Shown: positions 7,747 through 16,118 of the stretch, piece after piece
Position numbering within the stretch: the stretch's first letter is position 1
How the letters are laid out: the number at the start of each line of letters is the position of its first letter
Source: Clostridiales bacterium
GTDB lineage: Bacteria; Bacillota; Clostridia; Christensenellales; Aristaeellaceae
Assembly (NCBI GenBank): GCA_015056265.1
Contig: SVGR01000011.1
Coordinates: 1-36,551, forward strand
DNA: 36,551 nt
Direction: 5' to 3'
Program-made: the position numbers and the translations under genes
Notes under the pieces: generated by a model
What the model was told of the DNA's origin: nothing
Seen by the model: the letters and a program-made list of their open reading frames with translations, nothing else
Database searches by the model: none

Positions 7747-8862
7747 ATGATTCGTTATCCTCAATTGGCTTGCCGCGAAAAATTGCCCACGATGCAGACG
7801 ACGCTTTCCACCCCGCATCCGGGGATGGAGTATACCCATCATCCCTCCATATGCAATTTTCAGGGGCGGTTTTATGCTATCTGGTCAGCCGGATTTATTG
7901 GCGAGGATGAAATCGGACAGCACGTGATGATTGCTTCCTCTGATGACGGGCTGCATTGGGAAGCGCCCCGGGCACTGGTCACCCCTGCCGACGTTCATTC
8001 CCCGCAGGGGTTGTTGTTCGCCGGCGGGCTGTATTGCCATGCGGGGCAAATGGCGGCCTATTTCGCCCATGTGGTTGATGACGTGCAATTGGGTCTGGCG
8101 GAGGGGGCCATCCGCTACCGGGACATTTATTGGGCCTATCGGATCACGAAGGACGGAAGAACCTGGTCAGAACCCATAAAAACAAACCTGGCCTTTGTGC
8201 CCAATCACGGGCCACAGGCGACCTCCACCGGCCGGCTTATCACCGCCGGGAACATCATGTTTCCCTACAGCGATGACCCAACCGGCACCGGCCTTTTTCA
8301 TCCCGCCGGAATTTATGGGGATTTTTTCTGTCCCGGTGAGGAGCGGGACGATCCGGACATCATTCATGCCGCTACGCCGGCCCGGGGATGGGATTGCAAT
8401 CTGATCTGCGAAGGATCCTTCTTTGAAACGGATGATGGGACGCTTCACATGCTGCTGCGGAGCAATTCGGGCTGTCTGTGGATGGCGGAAAGCCAGGACA
8501 ACGGCGCCACCTGGTCGGAACCCACCCCCACGGAGTTTCCCGATGAGGGCAGCAAATTTCACTGCGGACGGCTGCCGGACGGGCGGTTTTATGTTGTGAA
8601 CAACGGAACGCCCGGCGGGCCGGTCATCCGGCATCAGCTGATTCTCAGCTTATCCCAAGACGGTGAATGCTTTGATCAGCAGTATATTCTGCGGGATGAA
8701 CCCCGCCCCCCGCAGTTTACCGCGGGCAGGTGGAAGGGGGGCGCCTACGCCTATCCCCACACCCTGGTGCACGATGGAAAAATGTATATTATTTATTCGG
8801 TAAATAAAGAGCAAATTGAAGTATCCACCCTGGATTTGGAGGATATTCCGGAGGGCAAGTGA
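7747..8862 (+). CDS. BNR/Asp-box beta-propeller protein, sialidase-like
   Basis: 371 residues of the sialidase/neuraminidase beta-propeller superfamily. Asp boxes (SxDxGxxW/F type) are seen at about residues 64 (SSDDGLHW), 134 (TKDGRTW), 249 (SQDNGATW) and 301 (LSQDGECF). The conserved feature HHPSICNFQGRFYAIWS resembles uncharacterised exo-sialidase-like families. No signal peptide is visible, so it is probably intracellular; true sialidase activity is not established. The ATG at 7747 has GAAAGGAGC seven bases upstream; in-frame codons back to 7624 would cross parS site 1 and lack a ribosome site. It is monocistronic, with its own terminator, and sits between two parS sites. Confidence 0.82.
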   Translation: MIRYPQLACREKLPTMQTTLSTPHPGMEYTHHPSICNFQGRFYAIWSAGFIGEDEIGQHVMIASSDDGLHWEAPRALVTPADVHSPQGLLFAGGLYCHAGQMAAYFAHVVDDVQLGLAEGAIRYRDIYWAYRITKDGRTWSEPIKTNLAFVPNHGPQATSTGRLITAGNIMFPYSDDPTGTGLFHPAGIYGDFFCPGEERDDPDIIHAATPARGWDCNLICEGSFFETDDGTLHMLLRSNSGCLWMAESQDNGATWSEPTPTEFPDEGSKFHCGRLPDGRFYVVNNGTPGGPVIRHQLILSLSQDGECFDQQYILRDEPRPPQFTAGRWKGGAYAYPHTLVHDGKMYIIYSVNKEQIEVSTLDLEDIPEGK

Positions 8863-8879
8863 GGCTAATATCAAAAATG

Positions 8880-8901
8880 AACCGCTGAAAGGCGGTTTTT
8901 T
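8880..8901 (+). terminator. Terminator of the BNR protein gene
   Basis: Stem aaccgc (8880-8885) and gcggtt (8892-8897) with a six-base loop and a T-run, 17 bases after the stop codon. Confidence 0.85.
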
Positions 8902-8932
8902 CATGGGAAATTGGTGAATTCATCCGCTATTT

Positions 8933-8948
8933 TGTTTCACGTGAAACA
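8933..8948. promoter_or_regulatory. parS site 2
   Basis: A second perfect TGTTTCACGTGAAACA, identical to site 1 and 1284 bp from it. It lies upstream of recF, about 30 bases before a TTGACA box (8980-8985). Confidence 0.93.
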
Positions 8949-9043
8949 TTTTGAAGGGGAAGGAACGCTGAATTACTGTTTGACATCCGCCGGGTTTTGT
9001 GGCAAACTGTAAGATATGAAGAAATGCGGAAGGGGGTGGGCGA

Positions 9044-10135
9044 ATGCGGATTGAGGGCCTGCGGCTGCACGATTTTCGGGGATACAGGCAGGTGTTGCTG
9101 ACCCCGCCGGAGGGCGTAACCGTGCTGGTGGGCGAAAACGGCGCAGGGAAAACCAATCTGCTGGAAGCGGTGCATCTTTGCTGTCTGGGCCGCAGTCATC
9201 GCACATCCCAGGATAAAGAAATGATCCGCAAGGATCAGGAAACCGCCGCCGTGCAGCTGACGGTTCAGCAGCGGGACGGAAGGCACGAGGTGGGCGTGCG
9301 CCTGTTTGAAAATGCCCGGCGGAAGAAAATTGTCTACGTGAACGGCAAAACCGCCTCCCGGGTGGGGGAACTGATGGGCCATGCCACTTGTGTGATCTTT
9401 TCCCCGGAGGATCTATCCCTGGTGAAGGATGGACCCCAGGTTCGGCGCCGATTCCTGGATATGCTGCTTTCTCAGCAGCAGCGGGCGTATTTTTATGCGC
9501 TGCAGACCTATATGACAGCCCTGAAGCAGCGGAACGCCCTGCTGAAAACGGGGGATTATCGGCAATTGTCCGCTTGGGATGAACAATTGGCCCTCTCCGC
9601 CGCCCCTGTGATCCGGCTGCGCAGGGCCGCCTGCCAATCGCTGCAGGATTTTGCGGCAAAGCATTATTATTATATTGGTGGCCGGGAGCAGGAAGCCTTC
9701 TCCATGGCTTATGAGAGTCCCCTGCTGGAAAGCGCCGATCCGGCGGAAGATATGATGAAGGGGCTGGTTGCTTGCCGGGGTGAGGATATGCGCCGGATGA
9801 CCACCTGCTTCGGGCCTCACCGGGATGACGTGGCCCTGTATCTGCAGGGAGAGCCCATGAAGGCCTTTGCCTCCCAGGGGCAGATGCGCACGGCAGCCCT
9901 GTCCCTGAAGCTAGCGGCATTTGATTTATTGGAAAAGGCCCAGGGGGAGCCGCCGCTGCTGCTGTTGGATGACGTGCTCAGCGAATTGGACCCTGAACGG
10001 CGCAAGCGGCTGATTGCCCGGATCGGCAGGGCCCAGGCGCTGCTCACCTGCACTGCACGGGAGGATTTCATCGGCGCCCGGCCCGCCTGTGTGCTACGGG
10101 TGCAGAACGGAGAAATTGCAGAGGATCGGGAATGA
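9044..10135 (+). CDS. recF: DNA replication and repair protein RecF
   Basis: 363 residues, a normal RecF. It is an SMC-like ATPase that loads RecA at gaps with RecO and RecR. The Walker A GENGAGKT is at residues 30-37, the signature-like SQGQMRTAALSLK near 280, and Walker B LLLLDDVLSELD near 305-316. The N-terminal MRIEGLRLHDFRGY is typical. The ATG at 9044 follows GGAAGGGGG. A TTGACA at 8980-8985 may be the -35, but the matching -10 is weak. recF normally sits with dnaA, dnaN and gyrB near the origin; none of these is in the window, and the neighbours are a BNR protein and DUF378. Parallel parS sites flank it at 8933 and 10332. Confidence 0.97.
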   Translation: MRIEGLRLHDFRGYRQVLLTPPEGVTVLVGENGAGKTNLLEAVHLCCLGRSHRTSQDKEMIRKDQETAAVQLTVQQRDGRHEVGVRLFENARRKKIVYVNGKTASRVGELMGHATCVIFSPEDLSLVKDGPQVRRRFLDMLLSQQQRAYFYALQTYMTALKQRNALLKTGDYRQLSAWDEQLALSAAPVIRLRRAACQSLQDFAAKHYYYIGGREQEAFSMAYESPLLESADPAEDMMKGLVACRGEDMRRMTTCFGPHRDDVALYLQGEPMKAFASQGQMRTAALSLKLAAFDLLEKAQGEPPLLLLDDVLSELDPERRKRLIARIGRAQALLTCTAREDFIGARPACVLRVQNGEIAEDRE

Positions 10136-10144
10136 AAAATCTAT

Positions 10145-10177
10145 CGCTCGCAGGGACTTCCTGTCGGGCGTTTTTTT
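10145..10177 (+). terminator. Terminator of recF
   Basis: Stem cgctcg-cagg paired with cctg-tcgggcg around the loop gactt, with one bulge and one G-T pair, followed by seven T. It starts nine bases after the recF stop. Confidence 0.85.
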
Positions 10178-10331
10178 ATTTTATGAGCAAAAAATGCGAC
10201 GTCAAAGATTTCGATTCTAAGCCGTTTTTGCCGAAACGTTTGACCGGAAACCTTCCAAAGAATATAAAAATTGCTTAGAATGGACGAATGTGTTTTTTGG
10301 CGCTCAATTAACAGAAAAATGCAAACAAAAA

Positions 10332-10347
10332 TGTTTCACGTGGAACA
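10332..10347. promoter_or_regulatory. parS site 3
   Basis: TGTTTCACGTGGAACA. Read on the other strand it is TGTTCCACGTGAAACA, a known functional variant of the Bacillus parS site. It lies 1399 bp from site 2, in the gap after recF. Confidence 0.88.
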
Positions 10348-10392
10348 ATTTTCGACAAGGGACGACGGGACGCGAAACATTTTTTGCCTTGC

Positions 10393-10422
10393 GGATAAAA
10401 GCCGCTAAATGGGGCCACACTA
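10393..10422 (+). promoter_or_regulatory. Possible sigma-F/G-type promoter for DUF378 gene
   Basis: GGATA (10393-10397), 15 bases, GGCCACACTA (10413-10422). The -10 fits the sigma-F pattern GGnnAnAHTR, while the -35 deviates at one base from GYWTA. No good sigma-A promoter is visible in the same gap. Tentative. Confidence 0.3.
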
Positions 10423-10452
10423 TCCTTGAACATCAGGAAGGAGGAATGAAAC

Positions 10453-10659
10453 GTGGTATTGGATAAAATTGCGCTGCTGCTCACCATCATCGGGGCCATC
10501 AACTGGGGACTGATCGGAATCTTTCAATTCGATCTGGTGTCCTATATCTTCGGCGGTCAGGGGGCCCTGTTCAGCCGGATTATCTACACCCTGGTGGGCG
10601 CTGCCGGGCTGTGGTGCATTTCGCTGCTGTTCAGGGACAGCGATGTTGTAAAAGAATAA
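10453..10659 (+). CDS. DUF378 family small membrane protein
   Basis: 68 residues with two transmembrane helices: about residues 3-25, containing the family motif LLLTIIGAINWGLIGIFQFDLV, and about 40-60, ending in a charged tail. This is the DUF378 (YuzA-like) family, function unknown. GTG start at 10453 with GGAAGGAGG upstream at 10436-10444. It is monocistronic, with a clear terminator. Confidence 0.88.
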   Translation: MVLDKIALLLTIIGAINWGLIGIFQFDLVSYIFGGQGALFSRIIYTLVGAAGLWCISLLFRDSDVVKE

Positions 10660-10675
10660 GCTCTTTCAGGAACGG

Positions 10676-10704
10676 GCCGCTGCCGATGAAGCAGCGGCTT
10701 TTTA
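10676..10704 (+). terminator. Terminator of the DUF378 gene
   Basis: Perfect stem gccgctgc (10676-10683) and gcagcggc (10691-10698), seven-base loop, then a T-run. Confidence 0.9.
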
Positions 10705-10752
10705 TATGCCGTCAGAAGCACAGGAAAAACAAAAAAAGAGAGATTTCCGTGC

Positions 10753-10781
10753 TTGTTTCCCGGTTTCAGCCGTGTTATAAT
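10753..10781 (+). promoter_or_regulatory. Promoter of the DUF1846 gene
   Basis: TTGTTT (10753-10758), 17-base spacer, TATAAT (10776-10781) with an extended -10 TGT at 10773-10775. It lies 38 bases before the ATG at 10819. Confidence 0.78.
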
Positions 10782-10818
10782 AATTTGGTATGGGTAATTT
10801 ACGCAGGGGGAATGAGAA

Positions 10819-12300
10819 ATGCGCACCGGATTTGATCATGACAAGTATACCGCCATGCAGTCGGAGCATATTCGCAACCGCATCGCCCAGTTTGGCGGAA
10901 AGCTGTACCTGGAATTGGGGGGAAAGCTATTTGACGATAATCACGCTTCCCGGGTGCTGCCCGGCTTCCGGCCTGACAGCAAGGTGCAGATGCTGATGAC
11001 CCTGAAGGATCAGGCGGAACTGGTAATGGCCATCAATGCCGATGATATTGAAAACAACAAGGTGCGCGGGGATCTGGGCATCACGTATGACGCCGACGTG
11101 CTGCGCCTGATCGACGCCTTCCGTGCCATCGGCATGTATGTGGGTTGTGTGGTGCTTACCCGCTGGCGGGATCAGCCTGCCGCCGTCCATTTCAAGCAGC
11201 GGCTGGAAACGCTGGGCATCCGGGTGTACCGGCACTTCCCCATTGAAGGGTATCCCTACAACGTGAAACATATCATCAGCGAACAGGGATTCGGCAAGGA
11301 TGAATACGTGGAAACCACCCGCCCCCTGGTGCTGGTTACCGCCCCCGGCCCCGGCAGCGGAAAAATGGCCGTATGCCTGAGCCAGCTGTATCAGGATCAT
11401 ATCCGGGGCATCCAGGCCGGATATGCCAAGTTTGAGACCTTCCCCATCTGGAATCTGCCCCTGAAGCATCCGGTGAACGTGGCCTATGAGGCGGCCACCG
11501 CCGATCTGGACGATGTGAACATGATCGACCCCTTCCATTTGGAAGCCTACGGCCAGACCACCGTCAATTACAACCGAGACGTGGAGATTTTCCCGGTTCT
11601 CAGCGCCATTTTTGAAAAGATTTATGGATCCTCCCCCTATGCATCCCCCACCGACATGGGGGTGAACATGGTGGGCAACTGCATTGTGGATGATGAGGCA
11701 TGCAGCGCCGCCGCCAAGCAGGAAATTATCCGCCGGTATTATGCCGCCAGGTGCGCCCTGCTCCAGGGCCGCGCCACTGAGGCGGAAGTGGAAAAGCTGC
11801 TGTTCATGCTGCAGAAAATGGGCCTTTCCGACGAGGATCGCCCCGTTATTGCCGCCGCCCGCAGCCGTGCGGAAGAAACCGGCGCCCCTGCCCTGGCCAT
11901 GGAATTGCCCGATGGACGCATCGTCACCGGAAAGACGTCCAATCTGCTGGGGCCCTCCGCGGCGTTGCTGCTCAATGCGCTCAAGGCTCTGGGGAACATC
12001 GAAAAGGGCGCCCATCTGATCTCCCCCACGGTAATCGGGCCCATTCAATCCCTGAAATGCGATTATCTGGGCAATCATAATCCCCGGCTGCATACGGATG
12101 AAGTGCTGCTGGCCCTGTCCATCTGCGCCGCCGCCGATCCGGACGCCGCCCGGGCCATGGAGCAATTGCATGCCCTCAAGGGATGCGAAGTGCATTCCAC
12201 CGTCATTTTGCCCCATGTGGACGATAATATTTTCAAGCGGCTGAAGGTGAATATCACCTGCGATCCCCAGTATCAGACCCATAAACTATATCACAAGTAA
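10819..12300 (+). CDS. DUF1846 domain-containing protein
   Basis: 493 residues, full length for the DUF1846 family found widely in Firmicutes. The conserved N-terminal GFDHDKYTAMQSEHI, the YLELGGKLFDDNHASRVLPGF stretch and the TAPGPGSGKMAVCLSQLYQD motif are all clear. The last resembles a P-loop-like nucleotide site, though the family's biochemistry is not established. The C-terminal ~100 residues carry the conserved GPSAALLLNALK and PTVIGPIQSLK. Cytoplasmic; no signal or membrane segments. The orphan ABC permease starts 29 bases downstream and is probably co-transcribed. Confidence 0.92.
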   Translation: MRTGFDHDKYTAMQSEHIRNRIAQFGGKLYLELGGKLFDDNHASRVLPGFRPDSKVQMLMTLKDQAELVMAINADDIENNKVRGDLGITYDADVLRLIDAFRAIGMYVGCVVLTRWRDQPAAVHFKQRLETLGIRVYRHFPIEGYPYNVKHIISEQGFGKDEYVETTRPLVLVTAPGPGSGKMAVCLSQLYQDHIRGIQAGYAKFETFPIWNLPLKHPVNVAYEAATADLDDVNMIDPFHLEAYGQTTVNYNRDVEIFPVLSAIFEKIYGSSPYASPTDMGVNMVGNCIVDDEACSAAAKQEIIRRYYAARCALLQGRATEAEVEKLLFMLQKMGLSDEDRPVIAAARSRAEETGAPALAMELPDGRIVTGKTSNLLGPSAALLLNALKALGNIEKGAHLISPTVIGPIQSLKCDYLGNHNPRLHTDEVLLALSICAAADPDAARAMEQLHALKGCEVHSTVILPHVDDNIFKRLKVNITCDPQYQTHKLYHK

Positions 12301-12329
12301 TCCGGGACCATCATAAAGGAGATCTTTTC

Positions 12330-13169
12330 TTGGAAACCATCTATCAAATTATGGATTTTTTGCTGCCATTTGAGTGCTTCGAGATGAAGCTGATGAAGCA
12401 CGCACTGTTGGCGATTCTGCTTTTGACGCCGCTGCTTTCCTTGCTGGGCACCATGGCGGTGAACCGGCGGATGGCCTTTTTCTCCGATGCCCTGGGCCAC
12501 AGCGCCCTGGCGGGGGTGGGGCTGGGGATGCTGCTGGGGGTCCAGAGCGAGATGATCAGTATGATCGTCTTCGGTATCCTGTGGGCAGTGGCTATCAGCC
12601 GCATCAACCGCACCGGCGGCGCATCCGCCGATACCATCATCAGCGTGTTTTCCTCCACGGGAATAGCGGTGGGGCTGCTGATTCTATCCCGAAACGGCGG
12701 CTTTTCCAAGTATTCGGCGCTGCTGGCGGGGGACGTGCTGGCCATCACACCTGAGGAACTGGGCTATCTTTTGCTGGCGCTGCCCCTGGGGGTGGGCGCA
12801 TGGGCCTTATTGTACAACCGGCTGCTGCTGACGGCGGTGAATCCCGCCCTGGCCCAGAGCCGGGGCCTGCGCACCCGGGGCATCGAATACGCTTTTGTTT
12901 CCCTGGTGGCGGTGGCGGTGATGCTGTCCATCAAGTGGGTGGGGGTGCTGCTGATCAATGCGCTGCTGATTTTGCCTGCTGCGGCCGCCCGGAATTTTTC
13001 CCGCACCGCCCGGCAGCATGCCCTCTTCAGCGTGCTCATCGGCCTTCTTTCGGGGGTGGGCGGACTGATTGCCGCTTATTATCTGGATACCGGCGTGGGT
13101 GCTGCCGTGGTGCTTTGCGCCGCCGTATGCTATATCGTTTCTCTTCCCTTCCGCGGACGTACCCGATAA
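12330..13169 (+). CDS. Metal-type ABC transporter permease (ZnuB/MntB family)
   Basis: 279 residues, hydrophobic, with about eight membrane helices; ABC-3 family permease, normally for zinc, manganese or iron. Visible family features are NRRMAFFSDALGHSALAGVGLG after the second helix, and SIKWVGVLLINALLILPAAAARN, the coupling region near the C-terminus. Start is TTG at 12330 with AAAGGAG at 12315-12321; an ATG at 12351 is the alternative. No ATPase or binding-protein gene lies on either side, so it is an orphan here. The partner genes must be elsewhere, or it has a different role. Confidence 0.85.
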   Translation: METIYQIMDFLLPFECFEMKLMKHALLAILLLTPLLSLLGTMAVNRRMAFFSDALGHSALAGVGLGMLLGVQSEMISMIVFGILWAVAISRINRTGGASADTIISVFSSTGIAVGLLILSRNGGFSKYSALLAGDVLAITPEELGYLLLALPLGVGAWALLYNRLLLTAVNPALAQSRGLRTRGIEYAFVSLVAVAVMLSIKWVGVLLINALLILPAAAARNFSRTARQHALFSVLIGLLSGVGGLIAAYYLDTGVGAAVVLCAAVCYIVSLPFRGRTR

Positions 13170-13204
13170 AACACAGAAAAAACCAATAAATCAGAATTTT
13201 TGAT

Positions 13205-13232
13205 AAAAAAGGCTTGACATCAAGCCTTTTTT
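13205..13232 (+). terminator. Terminator of the DUF1846-permease unit
   Basis: Perfect stem aaaaaaggcttg (13205-13216), loop acat, caagcctttttt (13221-13232). The A-run and T-run make it bidirectional in form, but it follows the permease. Confidence 0.9.
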
Positions 13233-13279
13233 GTGAAATTATACAGATATTGGCTTAATGAAGAAAAGGGGGCGATAGA

Positions 13280-14146
13280 ATGATCCCGGATTTTGACGGA
13301 CTGCGGGAGGTGGTGCATTTTCCTGCCAACATCACCTTGATGTGCTACCGCAATCAGGAGGCGGAGGATTATCCCTCCCATTGGCATTCGGATATTGAAG
13401 TGATCATGCCTCTGGAAAATGAATATACGGTGCAGATTGACCATCGGGATTATGTGCTGAAGGAAGGCGATATTCTTTTCATCCCTCCGGGAGTGATCCA
13501 TGAATTATTCGCCCCTGCCCAGGGCAGCCGTATGATCATCCAGATCAGTTATGCTTTGATCAGCGCAATGAATGGATTTTATGAAACGCTGCATCATTTT
13601 TATCCCTGCCTGTTCCTGCCGGTCCGCAGTGAAGATACGCTGGTGGAGCAGCTGCGGTTTATCCTGATGGGGATTGACGAGGAATTTCGGGTTCGCGGTC
13701 CCTTCCATGGCGATATGCTGGAGGCCTATGCCCGCCAATTTCTGGTGTTGCTGGCCCGGAATGGGGATGCTTACGGCACCCGGCAGAGCTATCGGCGATA
13801 TACAAAATCGGTGGATGGATTTTTGCGGGTATGCGATTATATCAATCGGCACTGCATTGAATCGCTCACTATTTCTCAGCTGGCAGAGGTAGCCGGCTAT
13901 TCCAAATCGCATTTTTTGAGGATGTTCAAAGAATTTTCCAATATTTCCTGCGGGGAATATATCCAGCGCCAGCGGGTGGCCCTGGCCAGGAAATTGCTGG
14001 CTGATCCGGAAAGAAGCATCACCGAGATCGTTACCCATGCCGGATTTGGATCGGTGGCGTCATTTAACCGGGTATTCAAGGAGCAAATGGATTGCACCCC
14101 CACCCAGTATCGCAAAATGCTTCGCAGCCAAAATCGCAATATATGA
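13280..14146 (+). CDS. AraC-family transcriptional regulator with cupin sensor domain
   Basis: 288 residues. The N-terminal half is a cupin-type ligand-binding domain: HWHSDIEVIMPLE near residue 35 and DILFIPPGVIHE near residue 70. The C-terminal ~100 residues are a double helix-turn-helix AraC domain: first HTH LTISQLAEVAGYSKSHFLRMFK, then ITEIVTHAGFGSVASFNRVFK and the family end CTPTQYRKML. ATG at 13280 after AAAAGGGGG. It is directly upstream of the GH67 and GH3 genes on the same strand, so it is likely their sugar-responsive activator (inference). Confidence 0.93.
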   Translation: MIPDFDGLREVVHFPANITLMCYRNQEAEDYPSHWHSDIEVIMPLENEYTVQIDHRDYVLKEGDILFIPPGVIHELFAPAQGSRMIIQISYALISAMNGFYETLHHFYPCLFLPVRSEDTLVEQLRFILMGIDEEFRVRGPFHGDMLEAYARQFLVLLARNGDAYGTRQSYRRYTKSVDGFLRVCDYINRHCIESLTISQLAEVAGYSKSHFLRMFKEFSNISCGEYIQRQRVALARKLLADPERSITEIVTHAGFGSVASFNRVFKEQMDCTPTQYRKMLRSQNRNI

Positions 14147-14168
14147 TGAATTATGGGCATGAAATAAG

Positions 14169-14197
14169 TTGTAATTTATCATATCTGTGCTTATAAT
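14169..14197 (+). promoter_or_regulatory. Promoter of the GH67-GH3 operon
   Basis: TTGTAA (14169-14174), 17-base spacer, TATAAT (14192-14197), in an A+T-rich gap. A ten-base palindrome ATACATGTAT (14208-14217) lies just past the -10 and might be a regulator site. Confidence 0.7.
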
Positions 14198-14255
14198 ATA
14201 TATATAAATACATGTATATACATCACGACCCATGCAAGGAGCTTTTTGTGTTAAA

Positions 14256-16100
14256 ATGAATGCTGAATTATGCTGGCTGCCGTTTTTCGGAGAAGCGCTT
14301 CCCCAGGGGAGGGATCCTCTTGCTGTTGCCCGGGAGGAGATGGCCCTGGGGATGGCCTCCCTGGCGGGAGCATCCTGCCGGCTTGCATGCGTTCCCGGGG
14401 GCGGGGATGGATTTGAGATTATAAAGGATGAGCAAGGATACCTGGTAAGGGGCGGCGAAACGGGCGTGCTTTATGGGACGTACCGGCTGCTCACCGCCCT
14501 GCAGGCCGGGGAATGCCCCCTGACGGCCTGGACGGATCCGGCCTTCCCCTTGCGGATGCTGAATCATTGGGATAACATGGACGGCACTGTGGAGCGGGGA
14601 TACGCAGGTCAATCCCTTTTTTATAAGAACGGAAAATTCGATTATGATGCGGATCGCATCCGCTTTTACGGGCGAATGCTGGCCAGCGTCGGCGTCAATG
14701 CCGTCAGCATCAATAATGTAAACGTGCATGCCCCCGCCGATAAGCTGGTGACGGCGGAGCTGCTGCCGGAAGTGAAAAAGATCGCCGATCTTCTGCGGCC
14801 CTTCGGGGTGCGGCTGATCATTGCCGTGGATTATGCCCTGCCCGTCACTATGGGGCTGGATACGGCTGATCCATTGGATCAGCGTGTACAGGATTTCTGG
14901 AAGAAGCAATGCGATGAAGTATATGCCTATGTACCCGATCTTTGCGGTTTCCTGGTAAAGGCGGACAGTGAATACCGTCCCGGCCCCTATAAATACGGTC
15001 GGGATCATGCCCAGGGGGCCAATATGCTGGCCCGGGCGCTGAAGCCTCATGGGGGCATGCTGATCTGGCGGTGCTTTGTATACAATTGCCGGCAGGATTG
15101 GCGGGATCATACCACCGACCGGCCCAAGGCTGCTTACGATAATTATGCCCATCTGGACGGACAATTTGACGAAAACGTGATCCTGCAGATCAAAAACGGC
15201 CCCTATGATTTTCAGGTGAGGGAGCCCGTTTCGCCCCTGTTCTACGCCATGGAGCGCACCGAAAAGGCCATCGAATTCCAATTGGCCCAGGAATATACCG
15301 GTCATCAGATCGATCTGTACTATATGCCGCCCATCTGGAAGGATATCCTTGCCGATCTGCGCCGGATGCCCCGGCATATCTGCGCTGTCACCAATCTGGG
15401 GGATGACGCAAACTGGACGGGGCATCCCCTGGCCCAGGCCAATCTGTATACCTACGGGCGTATGGCCTGGGAGGGAAAGGCCTTGGATGGGGATAAGGAG
15501 GCCGAACGCTGGATCGCCCTTACCTTTGGCCGGGATTTTCCGGAAAAAGACAGGCTGAAGGCCATGCTTGCGGCTTCTCAAGGCATATATGAAAAATACA
15601 CCTCTCCTTTGGGGCTGTGCTGGATGGTGAAGCCCCATCTGCACTACGGCCCCGACCCGGAAGGATATGAATTTTCCCTGTGGGGCACCTTCCACCGGGC
15701 CAATCACCAGGCTGTGGGCATCGACAGGACAGACAAGGGGACCGGTTTTGCCGATCAATATCCCGCGGATATGGCGGCTGTATACAAAAATACAGATACC
15801 TGTCCGGAAAAGCTGCTGCTTTTCTTCCATCGTCTGCGGTATGATTTCAAAATGCGGGATGGACGGACGCTGCTGCAGCGCATCTATGACGATCATTTTG
15901 AGGGGGCTGAGGGCGCGGAACAGCTGCTGGCTCAATGGCGTGCCATGGAAGGCCTGATGCCCCGGGATATCTATGAAAACGCTCTGAACCGCTTCGAAAA
16001 ACAGGCTCTCAACGCCCGGGAGTGGCGGGACATCATCAACACCTATTTCTATCGCTTCACCGGCATTCCGGACGCCCACGGCCGGAAGATTTATGATTGA
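14256..16100 (+). CDS. aguA: Alpha-glucuronidase, GH67 family
   Basis: 614 residues. GH67 enzymes remove (methyl)glucuronic acid from the non-reducing end of xylo-oligosaccharides released from glucuronoxylan. Family motifs are LNHWDNMDGTVERGYAGQS, SVGVNAVSINNVNVH and VKADSEYRPGPYKYGRDHA. Catalytic residues correspond to E239 (ADSEYRPGP, acid), D318 (GPYDFQ) and E346 (AQEYTG). Their spacing of 79 and 28 residues equals that of the Geobacillus enzyme (E285, D364, E392). No signal peptide, so intracellular. The ATG at 14256 gives the family-like N-terminus; the ribosome site AAGGAG (14236-14241) is rather distant, and an ATG at 14232 has no site. Confidence 0.95.
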   Translation: MNAELCWLPFFGEALPQGRDPLAVAREEMALGMASLAGASCRLACVPGGGDGFEIIKDEQGYLVRGGETGVLYGTYRLLTALQAGECPLTAWTDPAFPLRMLNHWDNMDGTVERGYAGQSLFYKNGKFDYDADRIRFYGRMLASVGVNAVSINNVNVHAPADKLVTAELLPEVKKIADLLRPFGVRLIIAVDYALPVTMGLDTADPLDQRVQDFWKKQCDEVYAYVPDLCGFLVKADSEYRPGPYKYGRDHAQGANMLARALKPHGGMLIWRCFVYNCRQDWRDHTTDRPKAAYDNYAHLDGQFDENVILQIKNGPYDFQVREPVSPLFYAMERTEKAIEFQLAQEYTGHQIDLYYMPPIWKDILADLRRMPRHICAVTNLGDDANWTGHPLAQANLYTYGRMAWEGKALDGDKEAERWIALTFGRDFPEKDRLKAMLAASQGIYEKYTSPLGLCWMVKPHLHYGPDPEGYEFSLWGTFHRANHQAVGIDRTDKGTGFADQYPADMAAVYKNTDTCPEKLLLFFHRLRYDFKMRDGRTLLQRIYDDHFEGAEGAEQLLAQWRAMEGLMPRDIYENALNRFEKQALNAREWRDIINTYFYRFTGIPDAHGRKIYD

Positions 16101-16118
16101 TAAAGGAGGGTTTTTATC

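Larger units (their letters stand above)
10136..10452. other. Intergenic region recF to DUF378 gene
   Basis: 317 bases, more A+T rich than the neighbouring genes. It holds the recF terminator, parS site 3 and a candidate forespore-type promoter. No DnaA-box cluster (TTATCCACA type) is seen, so it does not look like the origin itself. A 31-codon frame at 10183 has no ribosome site and is not called. Confidence 0.7.

Noticed and set aside
10183-10278. A 31-codon frame after recF
   Set aside because: It starts inside or next to the terminator T-run, has no ribosome site, and is too short to judge.
10136-10452. Replication origin next to the parS sites
   Set aside because: No cluster of DnaA boxes or AT-rich unwinding element was seen here, and dnaA is not in the window.
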